10,311 bases of DNA. It comes from Planctomicrobium sp. GTDB taxonomy: Bacteria; Planctomycetota; Planctomycetia; Planctomycetales; Planctomycetaceae. The DNA lies in assembly GCA_018659505.1 (NCBI GenBank), contig JABJMI010000205.1:1-10311 (forward strand), in the 5' to 3' direction. The stretch's first letter is position 1. Every line of letters starts with the position of its first letter. The position numbers were made by a program, and so were the translations under genes. Of the stretch, positions 1 through 7,977 are shown in pieces. Under the pieces are notes generated by a model that worked only from the letters and a program-made list of their open reading frames with translations, ran no database searches and was not told the origin of the DNA.

Positions 1-1309
1 TCTTGCCCGCGGACTCGAAGCCGCTGGCGTTCCAATCATCGGCACAAGTCCTGATATGATTGACGCTGCCGAAGACAGAGAACGTTTTCAGGCAATCCTA
101 CACAAGCTCAAGATTCGCCAACCTCCAAACGGTCTTGCAACCGACGTTGAAGGCGCAAGAGCCAATGCCAACAAGATTGGCTACCCGGTTTTGGTTCGAC
201 CAAGTTACGTCCTCGGTGGACGTGCGATGGAGATTTGCTACGAAGAACCCGAACTTGTGCGGTACATGACCGAAGCGGTCGACGCCAGCCCGGATCATCC
301 TGTCTTGATCGATAAGTTTCTACAGGATGCGATTGAAGTCGACGTCGATGCCATCTCTGATGGCGAGACGACTCTCGTCGGCGGAGTGATGGAACACATC
401 GAAGAAGCGGGTGTGCATAGTGGAGACTCGGCATGTGCACTCCCTCCATATACACTGCCGCAATCGGTGATCGATGAAATCAAACAGTCCACCTATGCAC
501 TTGCGAAAGAGTTACAGGTTCGTGGATTGATGAACATTCAATTCGCCGTTAAGAAAGAAGTCAGGGACAACCAAACCAAATTCGATGTCTACATTCTCGA
601 AGTCAATCCTCGCGCCTCACGGACGTCACCATTCGTATCGAAAGCGACCGGTCAACCATTGGCAGCCATGGCTGCCAAGATCATGGCAGGTGTTTCACTA
701 AAAGAGCAGGGGATCACGGAAGAAGTTTGGCCGAGATACACATCGGTCAAGGAAAGCGTCTTTCCGTTCTCACGCTTCATGGGTGTCGACATTATCCTCG
801 GACCAGAGATGCGATCTACTGGAGAAGTCATGGGGATCGCCGAGACCTTCCCTGCTGCCTTTGCCAAAGGTCAACTTGCAGCTAGTGTCGATCTTCCACG
901 AGAAGGAACTGTCTTCATCAGCATGGCAGGTGAACACAAGAATGCCATGATCGAGCCAGTTCAAAGACTCATCAATCTTGGTTTCAGAATCATCTCAACA
1001 TCTGGCACAGCGAAGGTCTTCAACGACGCTGGACTCAAGGTGGAGACAGTCAAAAAGGTTCAGGAAGGACGCCCAAACTTATTGGATATGATGGTGAACG
1101 GAGACGTTCAATTCATCTTCAATACCCCCAGCGGAAAAGGCAGCCGAACAGAAGAAGGTCGCATCCGAGCCGCTGCCGTGACTTACGGAGTTCCTTGCGT
1201 CACAACCTTGCCCGGCTGCGAAGCAATGGTCAAAGCCATCGAATACCTCTTTGAAAACCCCGCTCCAGAAGTGAAATCAATCCAGGAATGGCATCTAGAG
1301 AGTTCGTAG
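1..1309 (+). CDS. carB: Carbamoyl-phosphate synthase large subunit, C-terminal part (partial)
   Basis: The large subunit makes carbamoyl phosphate from bicarbonate, ammonia (supplied by CarA from glutamine) and two ATP, feeding pyrimidine and arginine synthesis in the cytoplasm. The gene enters the window already open: the frame is continuous from base 2 and reads LARGLEAAGVPIIGTSPDMI, so the ATG at 56 is internal. About 435 codons are present. Against the usual length of about 1,070 residues this corresponds to roughly residue 640 onward. Visible parts are the second ATP-grasp domain (YPVLVRPSYVLGGRAM, then GVHSGDSACALPPYTLP, then ILEVNPRASRTSPFVSKATG) and the C-terminal MGS-like allosteric domain (TVFISMAGEHKN, ISTSGTAKVF, NTPSGKGSRTEEGRIRAAA). 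The reading frame is intact to the stop at 1307-1309. The identification is secure; the missing 5' part is a window effect. A DUF427 gene follows after 82 bases with no convincing terminator between them. Confidence 0.97.
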   Translation, partial: LARGLEAAGVPIIGTSPDMIDAAEDRERFQAILHKLKIRQPPNGLATDVEGARANANKIGYPVLVRPSYVLGGRAMEICYEEPELVRYMTEAVDASPDHPVLIDKFLQDAIEVDVDAISDGETTLVGGVMEHIEEAGVHSGDSACALPPYTLPQSVIDEIKQSTYALAKELQVRGLMNIQFAVKKEVRDNQTKFDVYILEVNPRASRTSPFVSKATGQPLAAMAAKIMAGVSLKEQGITEEVWPRYTSVKESVFPFSRFMGVDIILGPEMRSTGEVMGIAETFPAAFAKGQLAASVDLPREGTVFISMAGEHKNAMIEPVQRLINLGFRIISTSGTAKVFNDAGLKVETVKKVQEGRPNLLDMMVNGDVQFIFNTPSGKGSRTEEGRIRAAAVTYGVPCVTTLPGCEAMVKAIEYLFENPAPEVKSIQEWHLESS

Positions 1310-1391
1310 AGTCGTTGCTAATGCTTCACGAGGGAGTGAATTACCTTAATGCATATTATTCGCAACCAAATGAGTTCATGAGAGAGAACTA

Positions 1392-1673
1392 ATGAAAGCG
1401 ATATGGAACGAACAAGTTGTCGCAGAATCGAATGAAACGATCATTGTCGAGGGCAATCATTATTTCCCTATAGAATCAGTGAAACAAGATTTTCTGGTAG
1501 AAAGTTCCGCCACAACCGTTTGTGGCTGTAAAGGTGAAGCAAACTATTACACCTTAAACATCAACGGTAAACGGAATCCAGACGCTGCCTGGTATTATGC
1601 TGACCCAAAACCTGAAGCAGAACAGATCCGCGGAAGAGTGGCATTCTGGAAAGGTGTCAGTGTGGTTGAATAG
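1392..1673 (+). CDS. DUF427 (NTP_transf_9, Pfam PF04248) family protein
   Basis: This small single-domain protein of 93 residues is complete and has no signal peptide or membrane segment, so it is predicted cytoplasmic. It shows the family pattern throughout: MKAIWN at the start, VVEGNHYFP-like IVEGNHYFPIESV at residues 18-30, the TxCxxKGxAxYY block at 42-53 (here with cysteines 44 and 46), NPDAAWYYADPKP at 62-74, and GRVAFWKGV at 81-89. Length is typical for the family. Pfam names it NTP_transf_9, but to my knowledge no enzymatic activity is firmly established, so I assign no function. The start ATG is preceded by a purine-rich GAGAGA about four bases upstream, a plausible ribosome binding site. 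It lies between carB and the caspase-like gene on the same strand and could be co-transcribed with either, though no functional link is apparent. Confidence 0.9.
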   Translation: MKAIWNEQVVAESNETIIVEGNHYFPIESVKQDFLVESSATTVCGCKGEANYYTLNINGKRNPDAAWYYADPKPEAEQIRGRVAFWKGVSVVE

Positions 1674-1731
1674 AGTGCATGTTTTCGTCAGGCAGCTACT
1701 CGGTCCTCATCTCACAATTCTACAAGACTTC

Positions 1732-1736
1732 GGAGA
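1732..1736 (+). promoter_or_regulatory. Ribosome binding site for the caspase-like gene
   Basis: GGAGA lies five bases before the ATG at 1742 and decides that start over the in-frame ATG at 1679. The upstream ATG is only five bases past the DUF427 stop, and using it would add 21 residues in front of the signal peptide. Confidence 0.7.
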
Positions 1737-1741
1737 AACTC

Positions 1742-2863
1742 ATGAGTGGATTAAATAGTAGAATTTTAAGAAAAGAGTCTCCACTATCGTTGCTGTCAAT
1801 ATTCTTTGGCTACTTTTGTTTCGTAACTTTCTTGAACTCTGTTGAACTCGCTCAAGCAGAGACGAAGCTGCAAATTATTTTCTGTGCCGACACCAATGCC
1901 AAGGGGGTCGGTCCAAGAGTTGCAGGAGATCTTAACCACATCCGCACTTTGTTCTTAGAAAATGTCCCACAGCATCTTTACAAGTTTCATGAACTGACAG
2001 GGAATGATGCCAGTGCTGAGAAAATTGGAAACAAGATACGTGCGGTCCCAATTGATAGCGACGATGTACTCGTGTTCTTCTATTCTGGTCATGGTGCATT
2101 TGACACCAACGAAAACGAGCATTTGATTGCCCTTACAAATGGCGACTTGATCCGTCGATCTGATCTCTTGGAAGTTATTCATTCTCGAGAAGCCAAGCTA
2201 GACGTACTCATTACAAACTCATGTAGCAACTTCGTAAAGTTTGATGTGAATAGTCCGAGTCCGAATGGAGTCCAACGTCTAAAGCCTTTGTTCCATGAGC
2301 TATTCTTTAAACCCAGAGGACTTGTCAATATCAGCGCAACGATGCCAGGGGAACTTGCTGTAACATCTGACGCAGGGAGTGCTTTCTACAGAGGTTTTAC
2401 AGGTACATTATATGATGCAGATAGAAGAGTATCTTGGGCTCAGGTCATTTATGAGACCAACAAAAACGCAAAAAATGATCGATTCTATAAGAACAATAAT
2501 ATAGAAGTGAATCAAACAGCGTACGCAGTCAGCCCACTTCCCAAACCCGGCAATAACAATGCTCCGCCTCGTCAGAAATACTGGTTAGGGGCGTATGCTC
2601 AGGCGTATTCAGGTGGTGGCGTTGAAATCACTAAAGTCGTAGAAAACTCGCCTGCCTCGCAGATTCGTGATTCACGAAACGTCAGTTTTCATCTCGTGCC
2701 GTATCGCGACATCGTGACACATGTGAACGGGCGGGCGGTGAATAACAATGATCAATTCATAGCAGCGATTCGCGCTTCCGGAAAAGTTGCCAAACTACAA
2801 GTCTACGACAAACAAAAACGTCAATCCGGGGCTTATCACGCGCATCTTACCCCGATTAAATAA
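1742..2863 (+). CDS. Secreted caspase-like (peptidase C14 fold) protein with C-terminal PDZ-like domain
   Basis: The frame opens at 1679, but the ATG at 1742 is preferred: GGAGA sits five bases upstream (1732-1736), and this start puts a normal signal peptide at the very N terminus. It has a basic stretch (R7, R10, K11), a hydrophobic core and an AQA cleavage site near residue 39. The protein is then 373 residues. Residues about 43-264 look like a caspase p20 domain: VLVFFYSGHG carries the candidate catalytic His117, and LDVLITNSC carries the candidate catalytic Cys161. After a Pro/Asn-rich linker, residues about 280-370 look like a PDZ domain (VEITKVVENSPA, then DIVTHVNGRAVNNNDQF, then a closing strand AKLQVYD). 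Caspase-fold (metacaspase/orthocaspase-type) proteins are common in planctomycetes. The residue two before the cysteine is Asn rather than the Asp usual in metacaspases, so altered specificity or loss of activity is possible. Substrate and role are unknown. It lies 68 bases after the DUF427 gene. Confidence 0.85.
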   Translation: MSGLNSRILRKESPLSLLSIFFGYFCFVTFLNSVELAQAETKLQIIFCADTNAKGVGPRVAGDLNHIRTLFLENVPQHLYKFHELTGNDASAEKIGNKIRAVPIDSDDVLVFFYSGHGAFDTNENEHLIALTNGDLIRRSDLLEVIHSREAKLDVLITNSCSNFVKFDVNSPSPNGVQRLKPLFHELFFKPRGLVNISATMPGELAVTSDAGSAFYRGFTGTLYDADRRVSWAQVIYETNKNAKNDRFYKNNNIEVNQTAYAVSPLPKPGNNNAPPRQKYWLGAYAQAYSGGGVEITKVVENSPASQIRDSRNVSFHLVPYRDIVTHVNGRAVNNNDQFIAAIRASGKVAKLQVYDKQKRQSGAYHAHLTPIK

Positions 2864-2901
2864 GCAGGTCTAAAAGCTGAATTCTTCACAATCCCGCTTG
2901 G

Positions 2902-3816
2902 TTAAAACTTACGACCGCGTGGCACAAACAGTTCTCCAACATTTGTTTCGATATTGATCTCAATCGGAGTGAACCCTGCTGGGTCGCCATCGATTTGGAT
3001 GGGGACTGGTTCTTCGGATTCAATGCGAATTCTTTTTCCTTTTAAGGAGATGACATCTCGCACTTGTTCGTGCCAACGATAGTAGATCAGACCCAGGTAG
3101 CGGAACATGTGGAAGAGAGATCCTCGCTGCATGACTCGAACGTCGAGAAGTCCATCATCTCCGCGAGCGGAAGAGGCGACTTTTAAGCCGAGTGCGTAGG
3201 ATGGAAGATTGGCGATCACCACCAGCGAGCCGACAGTCGGTTCTGGATCATCGTCAATGAAGACTTTGACTTTTGGGTAACGATACTTCGCAAGACAAAC
3301 TGAGATCGGTTTCAGATAAGTCCAGCGACTGATATGCCCTTTGCGAGCAGCATGGACAGAGTGAATCACCGAAGCATCGAAGCCGACACTCGCCATCACC
3401 ATAAATCGTTGGGTGCCTAATCGGCCAACATCGAAGCGGACAGTTTCTCCCTCAGCGACCACGTTGGCGATTTCTTTTCCATCCCGCTTCATCCCGAGAT
3501 ACTTAGCGCATAGGTTCTCTGTACCCAATGGAAGAATTGCAACCGGAACATTTGGATGACGATTCATCACGTCAAGTAAAGTTCCATCTCCTCCGGCAGC
3601 GACAATTCCTTTGAGAGATTCTCTGGCGATTGGATCATTGACCGCCTTGTCGAGTTCTTCTCGTTTCGAATAGAGACGAGGTCGAATTCCCAGACGGCGA
3701 AACTCTGCAATGAGATCTCGAATCGGTTTAGCTTGCAGACCGGCACCTGAACGTGGGTTGCGCTGAATGGCAACCCACGGTAAATCTATTGTCTGGTTCT
3801 CTGCTGAATCATTCAT
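2902..3816 (-). CDS. Diacylglycerol kinase family lipid kinase (DAGK catalytic domain)
   Basis: This predicted ATP-dependent kinase of a lipid hydroxyl group belongs to the YegS/DgkB/sphingosine-kinase superfamily. The N-terminal nucleotide-binding part opens with VAIQRNPRSGAG (residues about 15-26). It carries the diagnostic GGDGT loop at 75-79 and the PLGTENL element at 96-102, equivalent to PLGTxN(D/N)xA in relatives. The C-terminal beta-sandwich half carries ARGDDGLLDVRV (217-228) and QIDGDPAG (274-281). No signal peptide or membrane helix is visible, so it probably acts at the inner face of the membrane. The frame reaches a TTG at 3825, but ATG 3816 is the simpler start and gives 304 residues, typical for the family; neither has a strong Shine-Dalgarno sequence. 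Exact lipid substrate (diacylglycerol, sphingoid base or phosphatidylglycerol) cannot be read from the sequence. It converges on the caspase-like gene across 38 bases and diverges from the sulfatase gene. Confidence 0.92.
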   Translation of the reverse strand: MNDSAENQTIDLPWVAIQRNPRSGAGLQAKPIRDLIAEFRRLGIRPRLYSKREELDKAVNDPIARESLKGIVAAGGDGTLLDVMNRHPNVPVAILPLGTENLCAKYLGMKRDGKEIANVVAEGETVRFDVGRLGTQRFMVMASVGFDASVIHSVHAARKGHISRWTYLKPISVCLAKYRYPKVKVFIDDDPEPTVGSLVVIANLPSYALGLKVASSARGDDGLLDVRVMQRGSLFHMFRYLGLIYYRWHEQVRDVISLKGKRIRIESEEPVPIQIDGDPAGFTPIEINIETNVGELFVPRGRKF

Positions 3817-3911
3817 AATAATCAAGGCGTCATCTGGTCGAATTGACCACGCGAGAAATGTCCGTCACAATTCATTCTCAAGAAACATTACTATTGCGAG
3901 ATTTACATCAT
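3817..3911. promoter_or_regulatory. Divergent intergenic region between lipid kinase and sulfatase
   Basis: These 95 bases separate two divergent starts and so should hold both promoters. A short inverted repeat, TGGTC (3835-3839) and GACCA (3845-3849) around GAATT, is the only clear symmetric element. I could not identify convincing -35/-10 boxes. Confidence 0.4.
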
Positions 3912-5705
3912 ATGAAATTCATTATCAATCTGAAATCGATCTCGCTGTTCAGTCTATATCTGACAACCTTAGGCGTCTCTTTGTTCGCCTGTGGGCAGAT
4001 TCAATGTGAAGCTGCTGAGAAGCCCAATGTTATTGTCATCTTAACTGATGATCAGGGTTGGGGGGACTTAAGTCTCAATGGAAATACAAACTTAAGCACA
4101 CCCAACATCGACGGACTGGCAAAAGCGGGAGCGACGTTCGACCGGTTTTATGTTTGTCCAGTTTGTTCTCCTACACGTGCAGAGTTCCTTACCGGAAGAT
4201 ATCACCCACGAAGCGGTGTTTACAGCACTTCAGCTGGCGGTGAGCGGATAGATCTCGACGAGATGACTATCGCTCAAACATTTAAAGCAGCTGGGTACAA
4301 TACGGCAGCGTACGGCAAATGGCACAATGGAATGCAGTATCCGTATCACCCCAATGGTCGTGGCTTCGATGACTACTTCGGATTTTGTTCAGGACACTGG
4401 GGGCAGTATTTCGATTGGATGCTCGAACACAATGGCGAATTGGTGAAAGGTGAAGGCTTCTGTATTGATGACTTCACGAACCACGCCATTGACTTTATCG
4501 AAGAACATCAGGATGAACCGTTTTTCGTTTACTTACCATTCAACACACCGCACTCTCCGATGCAGGTGCCTGATCGATTCTGGAAAAAGTTCAAAGACAA
4601 GGAACTGGAATTGATGAATCGAGAACCGAAGAAGGAGAACATACAGCATACTCTCGCAGCAATCGCGATGTGTGAAAACATTGACTGGAACGTCGGTCGA
4701 ATAATTGAAAAGCTGAAAGAACTTGAGCTTGAGAAAGAAACAATCGTCGTTTACTTTTGCGACAACGGTCCCAATGGTGTCCGCTGGAATGGTGGCATGA
4801 AAGGTCGAAAGGGCTCGACCGATGAAGGAGGAGTCCGTTCCCCGCTGATCATTCGCTGGCCGGGGAGAATTAAACCGGGGAAAAGCGTCACTGAGATTGC
4901 TGGTGCGATTGACTTGCTACCGACACTGGCTGGCTTAGCAAATATTAAGGTTGCAAGTCAGAAGCCTTTAGATGGGATCAGTTTGAAGTCACAGCTACTC
5001 AAAGAGAAATCTGTCGAAAATGATCGAATCATCTTCTCGCACTGGAGAGGAAAAGTTTCTGCGCGAACACAGGAATTCCGTCTCGACAATCAAGGAGCGT
5101 TATTCGACATCGCTGCCGATCCCGGTCAACACAAAGATGTCTCTAAAGAACATCCTCAAGTGACTGAGAAACTGAAAGCGGCAGTTGCGAAATGGAAGAA
5201 GAATGTTCTGGCTGGCTACGACGCTGATGATCGTCCGTTCGTGATAGGTCATCCAGATTACGCCAATACACAAATCCCGGCACGTGATGGAACCGCTCAC
5301 GGCAAAATTAAGCGTTCCAATAAATTCCCGAATTGCTCGTACTTCACCAACTGGACAAGCACAGAAGACAAAATTACTTGGGACGCCGAAATCCCCGCTG
5401 ACGGTACCTTCGAAGTCGAACTCTTCTACACCTGCAAGAAGTCAGACCTCGGTTGCCGCATGCAACTCAGCTTCAACGACTCAGCGATTGAAACCGAGAT
5501 TACAACTGCCAATGATCCGCCTGTAGTGGGAGCCAAGGAAGATCGTGTCAAACGTATAGAATCTTACGTCAAAGACTTTCAGCCACATCACATGGGGACC
5601 ATCAACCTCAAAAAAGGGAAGGGGACTCTCACATTGAAAGCCCTGGAAATCCCCGGAGAGCAGGCGATTGAGTTTCGATTATTGATGCTCAAACGAGTTG
5701 AATAA
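3912..5705 (+). CDS. Exported type I sulfatase (arylsulfatase A-like) with C-terminal beta-rich domain
   Basis: This enzyme is predicted to hydrolyse sulfate esters, in planctomycetes usually on sulfated polysaccharides, outside the cytoplasm. The frame extends to a TTG at 3843, with another ATG at 3858. The ATG at 3912 places a signal peptide at the N terminus (KFIINLK, then a hydrophobic stretch, cleavage near CEAA at about residue 35), giving 597 residues. Metal-binding LTDDQGWGD includes Asp46 and Asp47. [13 protein letters not shown] fits the sulfatase-1 signature exactly, with Cys85 the residue converted to formylglycine. [11 protein letters not shown] nearly matches the second signature (Lys136), and TPHSP (His214) and CDNGP (Asp284, Asn285) complete the active-site set. 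The catalytic domain ends near residue 440. Residues about 463-597 form an additional strand-rich segment ([20 protein letters not shown] and onward) resembling accessory carbohydrate-binding-type beta-sandwiches. It needs formylglycine-generating enzyme, which is not in the window. Substrate specificity is not readable. Confidence 0.93.
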   Translation: MKFIINLKSISLFSLYLTTLGVSLFACGQIQCEAAEKPNVIVILTDDQGWGDLSLNGNTNLSTPNIDGLAKAGATFDRFYVCPVCSPTRAEFLTGRYHPRSGVYSTSAGGERIDLDEMTIAQTFKAAGYNTAAYGKWHNGMQYPYHPNGRGFDDYFGFCSGHWGQYFDWMLEHNGELVKGEGFCIDDFTNHAIDFIEEHQDEPFFVYLPFNTPHSPMQVPDRFWKKFKDKELELMNREPKKENIQHTLAAIAMCENIDWNVGRIIEKLKELELEKETIVVYFCDNGPNGVRWNGGMKGRKGSTDEGGVRSPLIIRWPGRIKPGKSVTEIAGAIDLLPTLAGLANIKVASQKPLDGISLKSQLLKEKSVENDRIIFSHWRGKVSARTQEFRLDNQGALFDIAADPGQHKDVSKEHPQVTEKLKAAVAKWKKNVLAGYDADDRPFVIGHPDYANTQIPARDGTAHGKIKRSNKFPNCSYFTNWTSTEDKITWDAEIPADGTFEVELFYTCKKSDLGCRMQLSFNDSAIETEITTANDPPVVGAKEDRVKRIESYVKDFQPHHMGTINLKKGKGTLTLKALEIPGEQAIEFRLLMLKRVE

Positions 5706-5805
5706 TTAAATGCTATAGCTACGGAGCAGTTTCAAAGTGTTGTCGTTGTTCCAGTTCAAAATTTAATAGTTTTTCCTAGCTTGCCCTAAAAACTGTTTTC
5801 CAGAA
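5706..5805. terminator. Convergent gap with an AT-rich hairpin, possible bidirectional terminator
   Basis: Between the 3' ends of the sulfatase and dioxygenase genes, AGTTTTT (5768-5774) pairs exactly with AAAAACT (5788-5792 plus CT to 5794) around a 13-base loop. The stem is seven base pairs and AT-rich. The T run lies within the stem rather than after it, so a terminator role rests mainly on the convergent position. Confidence 0.3.
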
Positions 5806-6780
5806 TCACGAAGCAACCAGCGACGCCAACACCTTCCGCGTTCCCGTGAAACTTCTTCGACCGTGCATAGCAACATAGTTATCGACAAGAGCAACATCAC
5901 CTGATTGCCAAGGGAGATCAAAAGTAACTTGCTCCGCCAGTTCCGCACACTTCAATACGGCGTCCTGATCGAGGATAGAACCATCTCCATGTCGGATTGA
6001 TTTTGATGGATCATTACGTTCGTCTTTCCAACCTTTGTAGGCTGCAATCAACTGGTTGAAGAACGATTTTCGACCATCTCCCAAATCACGAACCGCTGGT
6101 AGCACAGGAGTCACGGCTTTCAAGCTGCCATCGTCCAACCATTCCCAAGTGTAGCCGAGTTCGAGCATACGCCCCTCGGCTTCATCGTGAGTCCTCGCAC
6201 GCAAAGTGCTTTGCCAACTTCTGCCCATGCCGGAATTTGGATCATCAAACCCAGGCATCACGTTTGTGTACTGCAATCCTTTCTCTTCACAATCTTCGGC
6301 GAATTGTGAAATCTCTTGCTGCATCAATTCGAAGAGTGCATCTGAACGACATAATGGAGTCGCTCCACCGGTGTCCGCAGCATGTTCGCAATAAAAGAAC
6401 AGCTTGCTCGGATAAATAGGGGTTTGAGCCATTTCGTGATGCAGAAAGATCGTCACATCCGAAGGAGCCTCATTGGCAGTAAAGACTCGCTCTGTCTTCA
6501 CGACACGAACCGCATTTGATAACGATTCTTCATACTTGAAATTCGGATAACCACAAGCACGAATAAACGCATCGAAGTCATTAGCATCAGCGAGCGGGAA
6601 ACCACGGAAAAGAATCGCTCCATGTTGAAACGCTTTTTCATTCAATTCAGCAGCACGCTCCTGAACCCAGTTCGATGTCTCTTCCAAACTGACAGAGCGA
6701 TCTTGGCATTCCAGAATCAGGGGGAAGGTCGCCCCGTGCGATTCAAACTGTCCCTCGACTGCAACTTCTTTAACGTCCAT
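5806..6780 (-). CDS. TauD/TfdA-family Fe(II)/2-oxoglutarate-dependent dioxygenase, At3g21360-like
   Basis: Members of this fold use Fe(II), O2 and 2-oxoglutarate to hydroxylate or otherwise oxidise small molecules. Over its whole 324 residues it resembles the Arabidopsis clavaminate-synthase-like protein At3g21360 as I recall it: GAILFRGFPL (54-63), RVFTANEAP (98-106), HHEMAQTPIYPSKLFFYCE (114-132), GGATP (138-142), GLQYTNVMP (168-176), FNQLIAAYKGWKDERNDP (241-258) and LVDNYVAMHGRR (298-309). The iron ligands are predicted to be His114 and Glu116 (an HxE variant of HxD) and distal His306, with Arg315 in GTRKVLASL binding 2-oxoglutarate. No export signal is visible, so it is cytoplasmic. The ATG at 6780 has a weak GAGA about nine bases upstream. 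It follows the aldo/keto reductase by 72 bases on the same strand, suggesting one transcript. The substrate of this subfamily is unknown to me. Confidence 0.9.
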   Translation of the reverse strand: MDVKEVAVEGQFESHGATFPLILECQDRSVSLEETSNWVQERAAELNEKAFQHGAILFRGFPLADANDFDAFIRACGYPNFKYEESLSNAVRVVKTERVFTANEAPSDVTIFLHHEMAQTPIYPSKLFFYCEHAADTGGATPLCRSDALFELMQQEISQFAEDCEEKGLQYTNVMPGFDDPNSGMGRSWQSTLRARTHDEAEGRMLELGYTWEWLDDGSLKAVTPVLPAVRDLGDGRKSFFNQLIAAYKGWKDERNDPSKSIRHGDGSILDQDAVLKCAELAEQVTFDLPWQSGDVALVDNYVAMHGRRSFTGTRKVLASLVAS

Positions 6781-6852
6781 GATTTGATCTCATTCTAAGT
6801 TGTTTTTAGTTTTCTCAAGTGAGCGGTTCTTAGCAGTGCATTGCCGCAACGT

Positions 6853-7833
6853 TTAGTCATAAATCGGACAGAAGGTGTTAAACGCAGCTGGACCAAAGTC
6901 GCCGGGATCGTTGAACCGTTTGTGCTGATCCAATGACGTGATCGCCTGCATCTCCTCGTCAGTCAGTTCGAAGTCGAAGAGATCCAGGTTTTCTTTCAGG
7001 CGATCTTTATTAGATGTCTTCGCTACAATCGAGGTGCCTCGCTGCACTCCCCAACGTAGGACGACTTGAGCAGCGGTTTTATCGTGCCGTTCTGCAATCT
7101 CTGTGACAATCTCTTCTTCAAGTACGGATTCGTTTTTCTCTGCCATCCCGATTGGAACATAAGACAGCGCCCCCAATGGTGAGAAACCGGTGACAGCGAT
7201 CTCTTCCTGCTGACAGTATCTCAGCAACTTTTCCTGAGCTAGATAAGGATGCAATTCGACTTGCAAAACGCTGGGACGAATGCGGGCGTAACTCAACAGG
7301 TCGCTCATTAAGCCAGTGGTAAAATTACAAATTCCGATATTCTTAATCAGCCCCTCATCCACAAGTTCTTCTAACGCCTGCCATGTTTGTTGAATTGGAA
7401 CACCTGAAAACTCCATCTTTGGTTTTTCAGCATCGGGATTGAAAATCCAGCCCGGTGGATATCTTTCTTCTATCGGAACGTACATCAAGGAAATTGGGAA
7501 ATGAATTAAATACAAGTCGAGGTATTCCAGCCCCAAATCATCAAGCGACTTCTGAAGTGCAGGGCGAACATGTTCAGGATTGTGATATGTGTTCCACAGT
7601 TTCGAAGTAACCCACAGGTCTTCCCGTTTACAGAAATTTGAATCGAGAGCATCACGAATCCCGTCACCGACGCCTTCTTCATTCCCATAATCGCAGGCAC
7701 AATCTAAGTGCCGATAACCAAATTCAATCGCTGTGCTGACAACTGCCCCCACATTAGCGGGATCAATTTTCCAGACACCTAATCCAACAGAGGGAAGCTG
7801 ATCACCTGAAGTCAGTTCAATGGATTCATACAT
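6853..7833 (-). CDS. Aldo/keto reductase (xylose/aldose reductase-like)
   Basis: This is a predicted NAD(P)H-dependent carbonyl reductase with a (beta/alpha)8 barrel, probably cytoplasmic, complete at 326 residues. The catalytic tetrad is intact: Asp44 and Tyr49 in LDCACDYGNE, Lys78 in VTSKLWN, and His111 in LIHFP. Other family marks are GICNF (167-171), QVELHPYL (191-198), GFSPLGAL (216-223) and the cofactor phosphate-binding segment VAKTSNKDRLKENL (270-283, with Lys272 and Arg278). The C terminus, with RFNDPGDFG and ending CPIYD, recalls the tail of fungal-type xylose reductases (AKR2), which favours an aldose or related sugar aldehyde as substrate; this is inference. The ATG at 7831-7833 has only a weak upstream purine stretch. 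It is the first gene of a likely two-gene unit with the downstream dioxygenase, and its promoter should lie in 7834-8053. Confidence 0.92.
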   Translation of the reverse strand: MYESIELTSGDQLPSVGLGVWKIDPANVGAVVSTAIEFGYRHLDCACDYGNEEGVGDGIRDALDSNFCKREDLWVTSKLWNTYHNPEHVRPALQKSLDDLGLEYLDLYLIHFPISLMYVPIEERYPPGWIFNPDAEKPKMEFSGVPIQQTWQALEELVDEGLIKNIGICNFTTGLMSDLLSYARIRPSVLQVELHPYLAQEKLLRYCQQEEIAVTGFSPLGALSYVPIGMAEKNESVLEEEIVTEIAERHDKTAAQVVLRWGVQRGTSIVAKTSNKDRLKENLDLFDFELTDEEMQAITSLDQHKRFNDPGDFGPAAFNTFCPIYD

Positions 7834-7937
7834 AATTTCAATACTCGTTTTCTAATAGATAACTTTCGCTGAAAGCATTTTCCCAGATTGGTCGAGAAAC
7901 TCAACTCATCAGGGCAATATCAATTAGGAGTTGAATT

Positions 7938-7961
7938 ATGATTACTCGATCAGCGAGGTGA
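7938..7961 (+). other. Possible seven-codon leader ORF (MITRSAR)
   Basis: A perfect AGGAG (7926-7930) lies seven bases before ATG 7938, and the frame stops at TGA 7959-7961. The Shine-Dalgarno sequence is better than that of most full-length genes here. It precedes a palindrome and a hairpin upstream of the 8054 gene, so a leader peptide is conceivable, but chance is a strong alternative for something this short. Confidence 0.2.
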
Positions 7962-7965
7962 ATTG

Positions 7966-7977
7966 TCACAATTGTGA
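7966..7977. repeat. Perfect 12-bp palindrome, candidate operator
   Basis: TCACAATTGTGA equals its own reverse complement and sits in the divergent non-coding region. Dimeric repressors or activators bind such sites, but no regulator gene is in the window to pair it with. Confidence 0.4.

Noticed and set aside
108..455. Minus-strand open frame of 115 codons inside carB
   Set aside because: It lies wholly opposite a secure, conserved coding region and its arginine-rich translation resembles no protein family; it is a shadow frame.
1325..1340. TTCAC/GTGAA hairpin just after carB as a terminator
   Set aside because: The stem is only five base pairs with a six-base loop, and no T tract follows.
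1354..1359. TATTAT as a -10 box for the DUF427 gene
   Set aside because: There is no acceptable -35 element at a 16-18 base spacing, and AT-rich hexamers of this kind are common by chance.
3978..3992. Lipobox (SLFAC, Cys27) making the sulfatase a lipoprotein
   Set aside because: Phe at the -2 position is unusual for a lipobox, and an ordinary cleavage site (CEAA) follows a few residues later; left as a minor alternative.
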